A DNA stretch of 64,000 bases from positions 87,409-151,408 of the forward strand of contig JAILNR010000009.1 in NCBI GenBank assembly GCA_024691325.1. Reading direction: 5' to 3'. The position numbers and the translations under genes are program-made. The stretch's first letter is position 1, and each line of letters starts with the position of its first letter. Source of the DNA: Saccharofermentans sp. GTDB lineage: Bacteria; Bacillota; Clostridia; Saccharofermentanales; Saccharofermentanaceae. The notes beneath the pieces were generated by a model, which had not been told where the DNA came from, did no database searches, and saw only the letters and a program-made list of their open reading frames with translations. Below, piece by piece: positions 45,684 to 54,067 of the stretch.

Positions 45684-45703
45684 TGCTATACTTTTTAAAG
45701 TAT
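45684..45703 (+). promoter_or_regulatory. Extended -10 promoter with overlapping palindrome
   Basis: TGCTATACT is an extended -10 element. ATACTTT-TT-AAAGTAT (45688-45703) is a perfect seven-base dyad overlapping it, a likely repressor site for the ABC-2 operon that follows. Confidence 0.55.
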
Positions 45704-45725
45704 TTTTACGAATAAGAGGTTTATC

Positions 45726-46628
45726 ATGAGCGATGGATTTATGTTGAAGACTACCGGTCTTTGCAAAAGTTATGGCAAGAAACAAGTCCTCAAAGATATT
45801 GATATAACTATCAACAAAGGGGATATATACGGTCTGGTAGGAAGAAACGGTGCAGGTAAGACGACTATTATGAGGACACTGACCGGTCTTCAGCTTCCCA
45901 CATCAGGAACTATCGAATTCGGATTCGACAATAAAAGATTGGGTTCTATCGGTTCTCTCGTTGAGTTGCCGTCTATTTATTCGAATAAGTCTGCAGCAGA
46001 GAATATCAAGTTCCAGTATCTTAATCTGGGCCTTAAGTTTGATGACTCCATCTATAAGACTTTGGAATTTGTAGGACTTCATACAACAGGAAATAAGCCC
46101 GCAAGCAAGTTCTCTCTTGGTATGAGACAGAGACTCGGTATTGCGATGGCAATGGTTGGTGATCCCGATCTTCTTATACTCGATGAGCCTATCAACGGAC
46201 TTGACCCGCAGGGTATTATCGGAGTTCGTAATCTTCTTTTAAAACTTAACAGGGAGAAGGGAATGACTATATTGATCTCAAGTCACATCCTTTCTGAGTT
46301 ATCCAAGCTTGCTACAAGATACGGTTTTATAGACGGTGGTACGATCATCCGTGAAGCTACAGCTGATGAGGTGGAGCACACAGGTGAGAAGCTGATGATC
46401 CTTACAGCTGATAACTTCGAAGTCTTAAGCCAGAAACTTGTAGATGCGGGTTATAAGGCCGAGACCGCTTCGCATCCCGGTAAGATTACTTTGCACGGTG
46501 ATGCGAATATTGCCGATATAGCAATCTTTGCTAAGACGAATGGCTTTAATATTACGGATATAAAGACAGACGAGGCTGATCTCGAGAATTTCTATGTAGG
46601 TCTTGTAGGAGGTAAGAAGAATGGTTGA
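45726..46628 (+). CDS. ABC-2 type transporter, ATP-binding protein
   Basis: A 300-residue ATPase of the drug/antibiotic-exporter type. Walker A 'GRNGAGKTTIMRTLTG', signature 'FSLGMRQRLGIAMAM', Walker B 'LLILDEPINGLDPQG' and switch 'ILISSHILSELSK'. A C-terminal segment of about 85 residues is typical of the BcrA/DrrA group. AGAGG precedes the ATG. It overlaps the permease by eight bases. Cargo unknown: peptide antibiotic resistance or export are both possible. Confidence 0.9.
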   Translation: MSDGFMLKTTGLCKSYGKKQVLKDIDITINKGDIYGLVGRNGAGKTTIMRTLTGLQLPTSGTIEFGFDNKRLGSIGSLVELPSIYSNKSAAENIKFQYLNLGLKFDDSIYKTLEFVGLHTTGNKPASKFSLGMRQRLGIAMAMVGDPDLLILDEPINGLDPQGIIGVRNLLLKLNREKGMTILISSHILSELSKLATRYGFIDGGTIIREATADEVEHTGEKLMILTADNFEVLSQKLVDAGYKAETASHPGKITLHGDANIADIAIFAKTNGFNITDIKTDEADLENFYVGLVGGKKNG

Positions 46629-47673
46629 GCTTCTGAAATTTGAGTATTACAGGATCTTAAAGAGTGTATTTATATGGATTTTAGTTGCAATAGCGGCAGT
46701 AATCCCGGTGCTTACTGTTATGAGTTTAATGTCAATTATATCGATGATTGGAGGACATGCTGACGTAATTGCAGATATGCATCTTACTTCATCTAATATC
46801 AAACTTGCCAACTGGTATGTCATCTCAGCTCTTTATGAGAGACTTCCAATTGCTATTGCGCTGTTTGTTCCTCTTTTTCTCGGAAGAGATTATAAGGATG
46901 GTTTTATCAGAAACAAGCTGACAGCCGGACACACAAGATTGCAAGTTTATTCAGCTGCTGCAATTACACAGGTTACGGTTACCTTAGCACTCTCATTTGT
47001 CTATATTCTGTTTGCGATTATAGCCTTGGCCTTTACACCTATCGAAGTAAACCTTAATGGCGGAGAAATGCTAGTAAGAGCTTTTACATTGATACTGTCG
47101 CTTTGTGCTACAACACTACTGTTCTGTGCGCTTTCGTTTGTTATTAAGAGCCGCGCCGGAGCTGTAGTCCTTGCTATCGTGTTTGTGTTATCAAACGGTA
47201 TTTTCTCGCTATTATCGAGCGGCTACAATTATAACCGCAGAATGGTTCACGAATATGTTGAGCTTTATAACGAAGTGGTTGATGACAATCCTGAATACAA
47301 TTATGAAAAATTGGATGAAGACGCATACTTTAATGTTGGTTGGTATATCGGGCATCCCATTTTCATTCTTACAAACTCAAGTTTACCCAAAGAACTTATG
47401 CCCCAAACCGGGATTAATGCTTTATTTGGGAATGATTTTATGGAGTATCCCAAGAAGGTATACCGCAACGGATTTTCCAATTCGATTATTGCGGCACTCA
47501 CTACCCACAGCTACATGGCATATATGATAGATAGTGATGATATAAACGATATTGACGGTGTAACGGTAAAGGTGGAACAGGTTGAACTTGAATACAATAT
47601 GAAGTCCATTTGCTGGGGTATTATCTACTTTGCCGGAGGATATGCATTATTCAGGAAGAAAAACATTTCCTGA
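46621..47673 (+). CDS. ABC-2 type transporter, permease
   Basis: A 350-residue membrane protein with about six helices: 'SVFIWILVAIAAVIPVLTVM' near the N-terminus, then 'IALFVPLFLGRDYKDGFIRN', a long extracytoplasmic loop of about 120 residues, and a last helix 'CWGIIYFAGGYALF'. It matches the ABC-2 permease layout and pairs with the preceding ATPase. Base composition is somewhat more AT-rich than the flanking genes. Confidence 0.82.
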   Translation: MVELLKFEYYRILKSVFIWILVAIAAVIPVLTVMSLMSIISMIGGHADVIADMHLTSSNIKLANWYVISALYERLPIAIALFVPLFLGRDYKDGFIRNKLTAGHTRLQVYSAAAITQVTVTLALSFVYILFAIIALAFTPIEVNLNGGEMLVRAFTLILSLCATTLLFCALSFVIKSRAGAVVLAIVFVLSNGIFSLLSSGYNYNRRMVHEYVELYNEVVDDNPEYNYEKLDEDAYFNVGWYIGHPIFILTNSSLPKELMPQTGINALFGNDFMEYPKKVYRNGFSNSIIAALTTHSYMAYMIDSDDINDIDGVTVKVEQVELEYNMKSICWGIIYFAGGYALFRKKNIS

Positions 47674-47680
47674 TAATGTG

Positions 47681-47708
47681 TTGACACATTAAAAATCCGT
47701 GATATTAT
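47681..47708 (+). promoter_or_regulatory. Strong promoter of the zinc-ribbon gene
   Basis: A perfect TTGACA (47681-47686), a 16-base spacer and TATTAT (47703-47708, 5 of 6). It may also serve the sigma-factor gene downstream. Confidence 0.75.
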
Positions 47709-47799
47709 AGATAGTGCACTTTAATGCCGTACTATGCCCTTTTGAGGTCTTTGTACTGTGTTTTCTAAGTGTATAAACGGAAGATGAAGGCGGGTTTTA

Positions 47800-48558
47800 A
47801 TGGCTATTATTCAAGGCATGTGCAGAAACTGCGGCTCTCTCATTATGTTTGATGACAGAGATGATAAATGTGAGTGCGTTTTCTGCCATTGTGTTTTCCC
47901 TTCAGCGGAAGCAGTTGAGATACTTAATGCACCTGAAGGAAGAACGTTTGCAAATGAGAAGTTTGAGCCGTCTAATGACGGAACCAAGCATAATGCTACC
48001 AGGGTTTTCTCAGCTGAGAGTCTTGAGAAGCAGATTGCAAGGGATGAGATAAAGAGAGCAAACAATCCTGATCAGAAGAAGAATGAGTACGAAGTACAGG
48101 CATCGGATGTCAAGGCACCGAAGCCGCTTCTCATCGGGTTGATAACGGGTATTGTGGCAGCCGCTGCGATTATCCTTATCATTGCATATCCTATGTACAC
48201 AAAGCGTATTGCTCTTCGCAGTGATATAGAAGCATCTATCGAGACCGTGTTCGATGGAATTGCTGATATCGATACATCGAGTGATGAGCAGAATGTGTAC
48301 TTCAAGGGCTTTAGTGTTTTTGGACAGACTTGTCAGTACATGAACGCTATTACGATGGATGAGATCAGTGATGAAGATGCTGAAACCATTTTCGATAATT
48401 ATTGTACATTAAGAGCAGAAAAGTTAGGACTTGGCGGTGATATCTACGCCGGTGTGCAGTTGAAGATCTACTGTAACGGCGGATATTTTACTGTCACAGG
48501 AAACGGCGGGGATGTAAACGCTGAATTCACTGCAGATGCAGAGATTACGGAGGACTAA
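47800..48558 (+). CDS. Zinc-ribbon membrane protein
   Basis: A 252-residue protein. An N-terminal zinc ribbon has Cys pairs 'MCRNCG' and 'CVFCHC'. A polar linker leads to one membrane helix near residues 108-132 ('[20 protein letters not shown]'), and the remainder is an extracytoplasmic domain. Family not identified. Its 3' end overlaps the annotated start of the sigma-factor gene and contains that gene's best ribosome-binding site. Confidence 0.75.
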   Translation: MAIIQGMCRNCGSLIMFDDRDDKCECVFCHCVFPSAEAVEILNAPEGRTFANEKFEPSNDGTKHNATRVFSAESLEKQIARDEIKRANNPDQKKNEYEVQASDVKAPKPLLIGLITGIVAAAAIILIIAYPMYTKRIALRSDIEASIETVFDGIADIDTSSDEQNVYFKGFSVFGQTCQYMNAITMDEISDEDAETIFDNYCTLRAEKLGLGGDIYAGVQLKIYCNGGYFTVTGNGGDVNAEFTADAEITED

Positions 48559-50320
48559 GACTACGGCTAGCAAGAAGAATACACCAGCATCCAAGAAGGC
48601 TGCTGCAAAGACTAAGACCTCAACGAAGAAGGCTGCTGCTAAGGCACCCGCTAAGAAGACTGCACCTGCAAAGAAAGCAGCACCTGCAAAGAAAGCAGCG
48701 CCTGCAAAGAAGGCAGCACCTGCAAAGAAAGCTGCACCTGCAAAGAAGGCAGCACCTGCAAAGAAGGCTGCACCTGCAAAGAAGGCAGCACCTGCAAAGA
48801 AGGCAGCGCCTGCAAAGAAAGCAGCACCTGCAAAGAAGGCAGCACCTGCAAAGAAGGCTGCACCTGCAAAGAAGGCAGCGCCTGCAAAGAAGGCAGCTCC
48901 TGCAAAGAAGGCAGCGCCTGCAAAGAAAGCTGCACCTGCAAAGAAGGCAGCACCTGCAAAGAAGGCTGCACCTGCAAAGAAGGCAGCACCTGCAAAGAAG
49001 GCGGCACCTGCAAAGAAGGCAGCACCTGCAAATAAGGCGGCACCTGCTAAGAAGGCAGCGCCTGCAAAGAAGGCAGCACCTGCAAAGAAGGCAGCACCTG
49101 CAAAGAAAGCTGCACCCGCAAAGAAGGCAGCACCTGCTAAGAAGGCAGCACCCGCAAAGAAGGCAGAACCTGCGAAGACAACCAAAGCTGCTAAGACATC
49201 CAAGAAGGCAGCTAAGGAGGTTAAAGAAGAGACAGCAGTTACTCCTGAAGTCTCTGATTCCGGCGAGGACATCAGCGGCTTGATGGCTCAACTGAAGCTC
49301 ATGGCTTCAGGCAGAGATAACTCTATTACTGAAGGTGAGTTCGATCTTCTCATGGTTGAGAAGGATGTTTCTCCTGAGACTTCCGAGAGACTTCTTGCCA
49401 AGCTTCAGGCTGCTAAGATAAAGATCGTTCCTGATACAGATGACGATGAGGATTCTACGGATGACGGTTCAGTTTCTACATCCGAAGAGATCAGCGTTGA
49501 TGACTCTGTACGTATGTACCTTAAGGAGATCGGTAAGATTCCGCTTCTTAACGCTGATCAGGAAAGAGACCTTGCACAGAAGATGCAGGATGGCGATATC
49601 GAGGCTAAGAATACTCTTGTTGAGTCTAACTTAAGACTCGTTGTTTCCATCGCCAAGAAGTATATGAACAGAGGATTGAGTCTTCTCGATCTTATTCAGG
49701 AAGGTAATATCGGTCTTATCAAGGCTGTTGATAAGTTCGACTATTCCAAGGGCTTTAAGTTCTCCACATATGCTACATGGTGGATACGTCAGGCTATTAC
49801 GAGAGCTATTGCCGATCAGGCAAGAACGATCAGAATCCCTGTACATATGGTCGAGACGATCAACAAGCTTACGCGTATGCAGCGTCAGCTCATTCAGGAT
49901 CTCGGAAGAGAGCCTACTATCGATGAACTTGCTGAGAAGATGAATATGCCTGTTGATAAGATCAGAGATATCCAGAGAATTTCCCAGGATCCCGTATCCA
50001 TCGACAAGCCTGTCGGTGAGGAGGAAGATTCACATCTCGTTGATTTTATCCCTAGTGAGGAATATACATCTCCTGACGATGAGGTTTCCAAGGATCTGTT
50101 GAGAGAAGACCTTATCAAGGTTCTCGATCTTCTTACTGAGCGTGAGGCTAAGGTAATCAGATTGAGATTCGGTCTTGATGATGATAAGCAGAGGACTCTT
50201 GAAGAGGTCGGCAGAAGTCTCGGCGTTACAAGAGAGAGAATCAGACAGATTGAGGCTAAGGCTATAAGAAAGCTCGGTAGATCTTCTTATGCTAAGCGCC
50301 TTGAGGGATATACTGATTAA
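48536..50320 (+). CDS. sigA: Housekeeping RNA polymerase sigma factor (SigA/RpoD) with long AKKAAP-repeat N-terminus
   Basis: Primary sigma factor recognising -10/-35 promoters. A Lys/Ala/Pro-rich leader of about 220 residues precedes region 1.1 ('[20 protein letters not shown]'). Region 1.2 is '[15 protein letters not shown]', region 2 '[20 protein letters not shown]', and region 4 '[18 protein letters not shown]'. The leader holds 29 tandem hexapeptides. ATG 48536 has no ribosome-binding site, whereas GGAGG at 48549 points to ACG 48563, which would give 'TASKKN' or 'MASKKN'; the true start is uncertain. It is not next to dnaG, its usual partner. Confidence 0.93.
   Translation: MQRLRRTKTTASKKNTPASKKAAAKTKTSTKKAAAKAPAKKTAPAKKAAPAKKAAPAKKAAPAKKAAPAKKAAPAKKAAPAKKAAPAKKAAPAKKAAPAKKAAPAKKAAPAKKAAPAKKAAPAKKAAPAKKAAPAKKAAPAKKAAPAKKAAPAKKAAPAKKAAPANKAAPAKKAAPAKKAAPAKKAAPAKKAAPAKKAAPAKKAAPAKKAEPAKTTKAAKTSKKAAKEVKEETAVTPEVSDSGEDISGLMAQLKLMASGRDNSITEGEFDLLMVEKDVSPETSERLLAKLQAAKIKIVPDTDDDEDSTDDGSVSTSEEISVDDSVRMYLKEIGKIPLLNADQERDLAQKMQDGDIEAKNTLVESNLRLVVSIAKKYMNRGLSLLDLIQEGNIGLIKAVDKFDYSKGFKFSTYATWWIRQAITRAIADQARTIRIPVHMVETINKLTRMQRQLIQDLGREPTIDELAEKMNMPVDKIRDIQRISQDPVSIDKPVGEEEDSHLVDFIPSEEYTSPDDEVSKDLLREDLIKVLDLLTEREAKVIRLRFGLDDDKQRTLEEVGRSLGVTRERIRQIEAKAIRKLGRSSYAKRLEGYTD
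48647..49168 (+). repeat. 29 tandem 18-base coding repeats (PAKKAA)
   Basis: Exactly 522 bases, or 29 units of 18, each coding P-A-K-K-A-A with three variants: the first unit PAKKTA, one PANKAA, and a final PAKKAE. Synonymous changes (GCA/GCT/GCG, AAA/AAG) vary between units, so the array is not freshly duplicated throughout. It is prone to slippage in 18-base steps. The long minus-strand ORFs here are shadows. Confidence 0.95.
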
Positions 50321-50328
50321 GCCGGCCT

Positions 50329-51822
50329 ATGCTTGCAGGCAGGCACATCTATTCATTCTATAGAGGATTTGGCAGTGACAACGACCTGGATTTTTCCAGG
50401 CGTTCGTCTTTTGACCGTGATGTTATGCTCGAGAGGATCTATCCGAGAAGGATCATCCTCCCGATGCGTCAGCATTACGGGGAAAACTGCGTTCCGGTAG
50501 TTAAAGCAGGTGAGTCCGTAACCATCGGTCAGTGTGTTGGAGCACCTAATCCCGGAACCATGGCTGTTCCGGTCCATAGCGGCATATCAGGTAAGGTCAA
50601 GGATATCCGTCCTATAGTTCTTCCTGACGGAGTCATGTGCGATGCCGTTTTTATCGAGGGCGATAACAAAAGGACTTATCACCCGTCTGTAAGGCCCAGA
50701 AATAATGTAAATATCAGTGCCACTTCGGTTATGGGAATAATACGTGATGCCGGTATCGTCGGCCTCGGTGGAGAAGGAACACCGACGGTAGCCAAGATCA
50801 ACCGTGCGAAGAGACTCAAGGTCAAGGAGCTTCTCATTAACTGCCTTCAAAGTGAACCATATGCTGCATCTGACTATCTTACCTTAAGTGAGTATGCTGA
50901 TTATGTCATAATGGGTGCCGTAGCTCTTGCAGGAGCATGCGGCGTGCATGTAATAAACATCCTTATCTCCAAAGATCACAAGTACGAGATCTCAACCTTG
51001 CGTACTGCAATGGAGAGAACATCCACCAGATATTCCGGATATGTTTTTAACTTTATCTATCTTAAGCAAAGATACCCTCAGGGCTATTACCGCATGGTTG
51101 CGAAAGCTCTTTATGACGTTAATCTTGAGGAAGGTGAGTGCCTCGAGGATATATGCCATGCCGTAATGTTTAACTGTTCTACCGTTTATGCCTGTTGGAA
51201 TGCGATTGCAGAGAGTATGCCTCTTGTATCACGCGTGATAAGCATAAGCACGGAAGACGGTATTAAGCACAATGTAGTGGCTCCGATAGGAACTCCGGTA
51301 AGCGAGCTTTTCGAGAATGTAAATGGTATCTCGAGTACTTCGAAGAGAGTGATCTGGGGCAACTGCCTTACAGGAATAGAGTTAACGGATCCTGATAACA
51401 CGCCGATAATCAAGACTACTTCAGGCATCTGCGTTATTACAAGGCAAGAGGACCTGAGGGCGCCGTGCTCATTGTGCGGAAGGTGCCAGGATGCGTGTCC
51501 TATGGGGCTTGAACCCAACATACTTTACGGGCTTATCGGAGCAGGCAAGGACAAGGCTGCGGATAAGATACATGCTGACAGATGCATTGGGTGCGGTGCG
51601 TGCTCCTACGTCTGTCCTTCTTACCTTAACCTCGCTTCCGTTATCGGAGAATATGCATCAGCCAAGCGAAAAACTGTCAGCTTCCCGTTCTCGAGCGTGG
51701 GCGACAGAAGGTGGCTTGATGATGTTACTTTATTGTCGGCTGACAGCGTTAAGGTAGCGGAGAATCTGAAGAAAAAGGATGATTCACTTACGCTGCCGTT
51801 TGAAGGGTGGGAAAACAGATGA
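50329..51822 (+). CDS. rnfC: RnfC-like iron-sulfur subunit
   Basis: Peripheral electron-entry subunit of Rnf-type complexes. The N-terminal barrel-sandwich region is 'IILPMRQHYGENCVPVVKAG' and 'VPVHSGISGKV'. The nucleotide/flavin loop is 'GIVGLGGEGTPTVAKI', a variant of the usual GxGGAGFPT. Two [4Fe-4S] motifs remain, 'CSLCGRCQDACPMG' near residue 379 and 'CIGCGACSYVCPS' near 419. No ribosome-binding site is evident at ATG 50329. The 497 residues are near normal. It heads a four-gene cluster that lacks RnfB. Confidence 0.85.
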   Translation: MLAGRHIYSFYRGFGSDNDLDFSRRSSFDRDVMLERIYPRRIILPMRQHYGENCVPVVKAGESVTIGQCVGAPNPGTMAVPVHSGISGKVKDIRPIVLPDGVMCDAVFIEGDNKRTYHPSVRPRNNVNISATSVMGIIRDAGIVGLGGEGTPTVAKINRAKRLKVKELLINCLQSEPYAASDYLTLSEYADYVIMGAVALAGACGVHVINILISKDHKYEISTLRTAMERTSTRYSGYVFNFIYLKQRYPQGYYRMVAKALYDVNLEEGECLEDICHAVMFNCSTVYACWNAIAESMPLVSRVISISTEDGIKHNVVAPIGTPVSELFENVNGISSTSKRVIWGNCLTGIELTDPDNTPIIKTTSGICVITRQEDLRAPCSLCGRCQDACPMGLEPNILYGLIGAGKDKAADKIHADRCIGCGACSYVCPSYLNLASVIGEYASAKRKTVSFPFSSVGDRRWLDDVTLLSADSVKVAENLKKKDDSLTLPFEGWENR

Positions 51823-52769
51823 TAGTAAGACAGGGCGCACCTTTCATAAAGACGGAACGGAACCTTACTTACATATCTGCAATAAGGCTTCTGTCATTGT
51901 TGCCTGTTATTGTTGCAGCGGTTGTTTTTTACGGCTTGCGCGCTTTAATACTCATAGCATTTTGTTCAGTGATGTTCTTCGCTTTTGATGAGTTTTGCAC
52001 TGCAATTAAGCATGTGCACCAGCCAAGAGATATGAGTTCTTTCTTTAATGGCGCACTGATTGCTTTGATGCTCCCGCCGGATACACCTTTATACATAGCT
52101 TTTACGGGAGTGTTGTTCGGATCGGTCATAGTAAGACAGCTTTCCGGAGGAAGAGGATCTGAATTTATCTGTCCTGCTGCGGGTGGAAGGATATTTATAA
52201 GGATCATTTTCCCTATGAACGAGACTTCTTTCGCATTCCCGACTGAGGACAGATTTGCTTTGAGAAGTCTGATCTTCGGTTCGCAGGGATTTGAGGGAGT
52301 TGATATTAAAAGTTTTCATCTGTTTGAACTGGTAGTGGGTAAGTATCCGTCGTTTATAGGAATGTCATGTGCTTTGCTTATCACTGCAGGAATGATCTAC
52401 ATGATAGTGAAGAAGGCCTACAGATTCTATGTGCCGTTAGCATACACGGTCTCGCTTGTTATTCTTCTTATCATAAAAGACAGCGTCTATCATACAGATA
52501 ATGCATTGGTTTACATACTTACCTCAGGCGTGTTGTTTCAGGTGGCTTACCTTTTAAGTGACGAGAGTTCCTTCCTGGCATTCGGACCAATGGCCATTCT
52601 TGAGGCGGTCATGTGTGCTGCTTTGTCATTCCTTATGTCGTTCAAGACAAACGGAATAGATGTTGTTCTTGTTCCTTATATTCTTACGGCTGTTCTTACA
52701 GGTGTAATCAAATATGCGGGAACCATTATGAAAGCTTACACGGAGGACAAACTGCGTGCTGAGTCGTAA
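51819..52769 (+). CDS. rnfD: Divergent RnfD-like membrane subunit
   Basis: A 316-residue membrane protein with about eight helices. RnfD traits are 'NGALIALMLPPDTPLYIAFT' and 'RQLSGGRGSEFICPAAGGRI'. The covalent-FMN motif (S-G-A-T) expected in the middle of RnfD is not seen; the corresponding region reads 'GVDIKSFHLFELVVGKYPSF'. ATG 51819 overlaps the rnfC stop; the track's GTG 51807 is less likely. It overlaps the next gene by 14 bases. Confidence 0.72.
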   Translation: MIVRQGAPFIKTERNLTYISAIRLLSLLPVIVAAVVFYGLRALILIAFCSVMFFAFDEFCTAIKHVHQPRDMSSFFNGALIALMLPPDTPLYIAFTGVLFGSVIVRQLSGGRGSEFICPAAGGRIFIRIIFPMNETSFAFPTEDRFALRSLIFGSQGFEGVDIKSFHLFELVVGKYPSFIGMSCALLITAGMIYMIVKKAYRFYVPLAYTVSLVILLIIKDSVYHTDNALVYILTSGVLFQVAYLLSDESSFLAFGPMAILEAVMCAALSFLMSFKTNGIDVVLVPYILTAVLTGVIKYAGTIMKAYTEDKLRAES

Positions 52770-54066
52770 TGATGTAATCAAGTTTACTATAGAGGGAATA
52801 CTTATAGCTGTAGTGAGCTTTATTGTTCTGTTCCTCGGAATAATCTCGACGAGAGGACTCGAGTACGATCGCCGTCAGGAAAGCTACAGAAGTGAATTTA
52901 CCGAGGTTTTACAAGCTGATTCCTATCAGGAGGTTGTAAGTCCTCTTATAGCGGGATACAGCGGTATAAATGAAGTTTATGAAGGCGTTGATGCTAATGG
53001 TGCTCCAATTGGTTATGTTTTTGAGATTGAAGTAACAGATCGCGGAACAGGTAATCCTCTAAGGCTTCTTATCGGTATCGACTATAACACGGCTCAGCTT
53101 ACGGGCATGATGAGGTCAAGAAGTGACAATTATAACTCATCGATAACGGATGAGGATATTGCGACCATACTTGAGCAGACTATCCATAGAAGAATACCCG
53201 TATCATATGGGCAGGAAGGTCAGCAATCGGAGGCCGAAACTTCGGATCAGCCCAGACTTGCCAATCTTAATGATGGTGTCTATTATGCACAGTCATTATC
53301 TGACGACAATTCAGGTTACATCGACTATGTCGAGATGACGATTGAGAATGGGGTAATAACACTTGTACAGTGGGATGCTTTCAATATCGATATGAATTAT
53401 AAAAACAGAAGGCAGGCTTCTCTCGACGGAGTTTATACTGTTCAGGGGTTAAACTGGGCGTCACAGTCATATCTTCTGTGTCATGCACTTATGGATGTTC
53501 AGAATCCTGATCTGCTCGCTATGAAATCAGATGGTACTACCGACATAGTTGATGGTGTTACAGTTAACATAAGGACATTCTACGATCTTTGCGTTGAATG
53601 CATCGAGAACTCCAGGGCAGGCTTTGATAAGGACGATTACTTTGCAGGCTTGCAGGAGGTGGTAGATGGGCTTTTCGCAGGTGACTTCGAGTCACTCGGC
53701 GTAGTTAATGACGACGGATTTATAGTGTTCCCCTTTGATGATTATCCCGGTGTTTTCCTGAGTGAAGACGGCAGTCAGCTTAATCTGAGACAGAGAATTA
53801 CAGGTGATATGACGGACTATTCTGATTTCGATTCCGCGTCTGTAGACGGAGGGGAGGAGATGGCTGTTACCGTTGACGGGAATGAGGATGGCGTGAGGAC
53901 CGGTGATTCAACCATAGATGCAGACAGCATCGATGGTCTTCCTATGTCTGAGATTAACACATTTATTGACGGAATACCGGATCACTTCATGAGAACTGCG
54001 GATATCGTTACGGCGATAAACACGTCGTATAAATTCCTCAAGGATTATCTTAACTGGATGGCATAA
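52756..54066 (+). CDS. RnfG-like/FMN-binding-like protein without flavinylation motif
   Basis: A 436-residue protein with an N-terminal membrane helix ('IEGILIAVVSFIVLFLGIIS') and a large outer part. One region resembles RnfG ('VYEGVDANGAPIGYVFEIEV'). A second resembles FMN_bind domains ('DGVYYAQSLSDDNSGYIDYV', 'VEMTIENGVITLVQWDAF'), ending 'VDGVTVNIRTFYDL' where flavinylated relatives have VDGVSGAT. So the Thr acceptor motif is missing. GTG start after GGAGGACA. The C-terminal 100 residues are acidic and unknown. Confidence 0.65.
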   Translation: MLSRNDVIKFTIEGILIAVVSFIVLFLGIISTRGLEYDRRQESYRSEFTEVLQADSYQEVVSPLIAGYSGINEVYEGVDANGAPIGYVFEIEVTDRGTGNPLRLLIGIDYNTAQLTGMMRSRSDNYNSSITDEDIATILEQTIHRRIPVSYGQEGQQSEAETSDQPRLANLNDGVYYAQSLSDDNSGYIDYVEMTIENGVITLVQWDAFNIDMNYKNRRQASLDGVYTVQGLNWASQSYLLCHALMDVQNPDLLAMKSDGTTDIVDGVTVNIRTFYDLCVECIENSRAGFDKDDYFAGLQEVVDGLFAGDFESLGVVNDDGFIVFPFDDYPGVFLSEDGSQLNLRQRITGDMTDYSDFDSASVDGGEEMAVTVDGNEDGVRTGDSTIDADSIDGLPMSEINTFIDGIPDHFMRTADIVTAINTSYKFLKDYLNWMA

Positions 54067-54067
54067 T

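Noticed and set aside
48647-49168. Possible CRISPR array
   Set aside because: The units are 18 bases, contiguous, in frame and without unique spacers. It is a coding tandem repeat.
48424-49291. Long minus-strand ORFs of 282, 223 and 130 residues
   Set aside because: They are mirror frames of the 18-base sigma-factor repeat, which has no stops in several frames. Their products are simple repeats and there is no ribosome-binding site.
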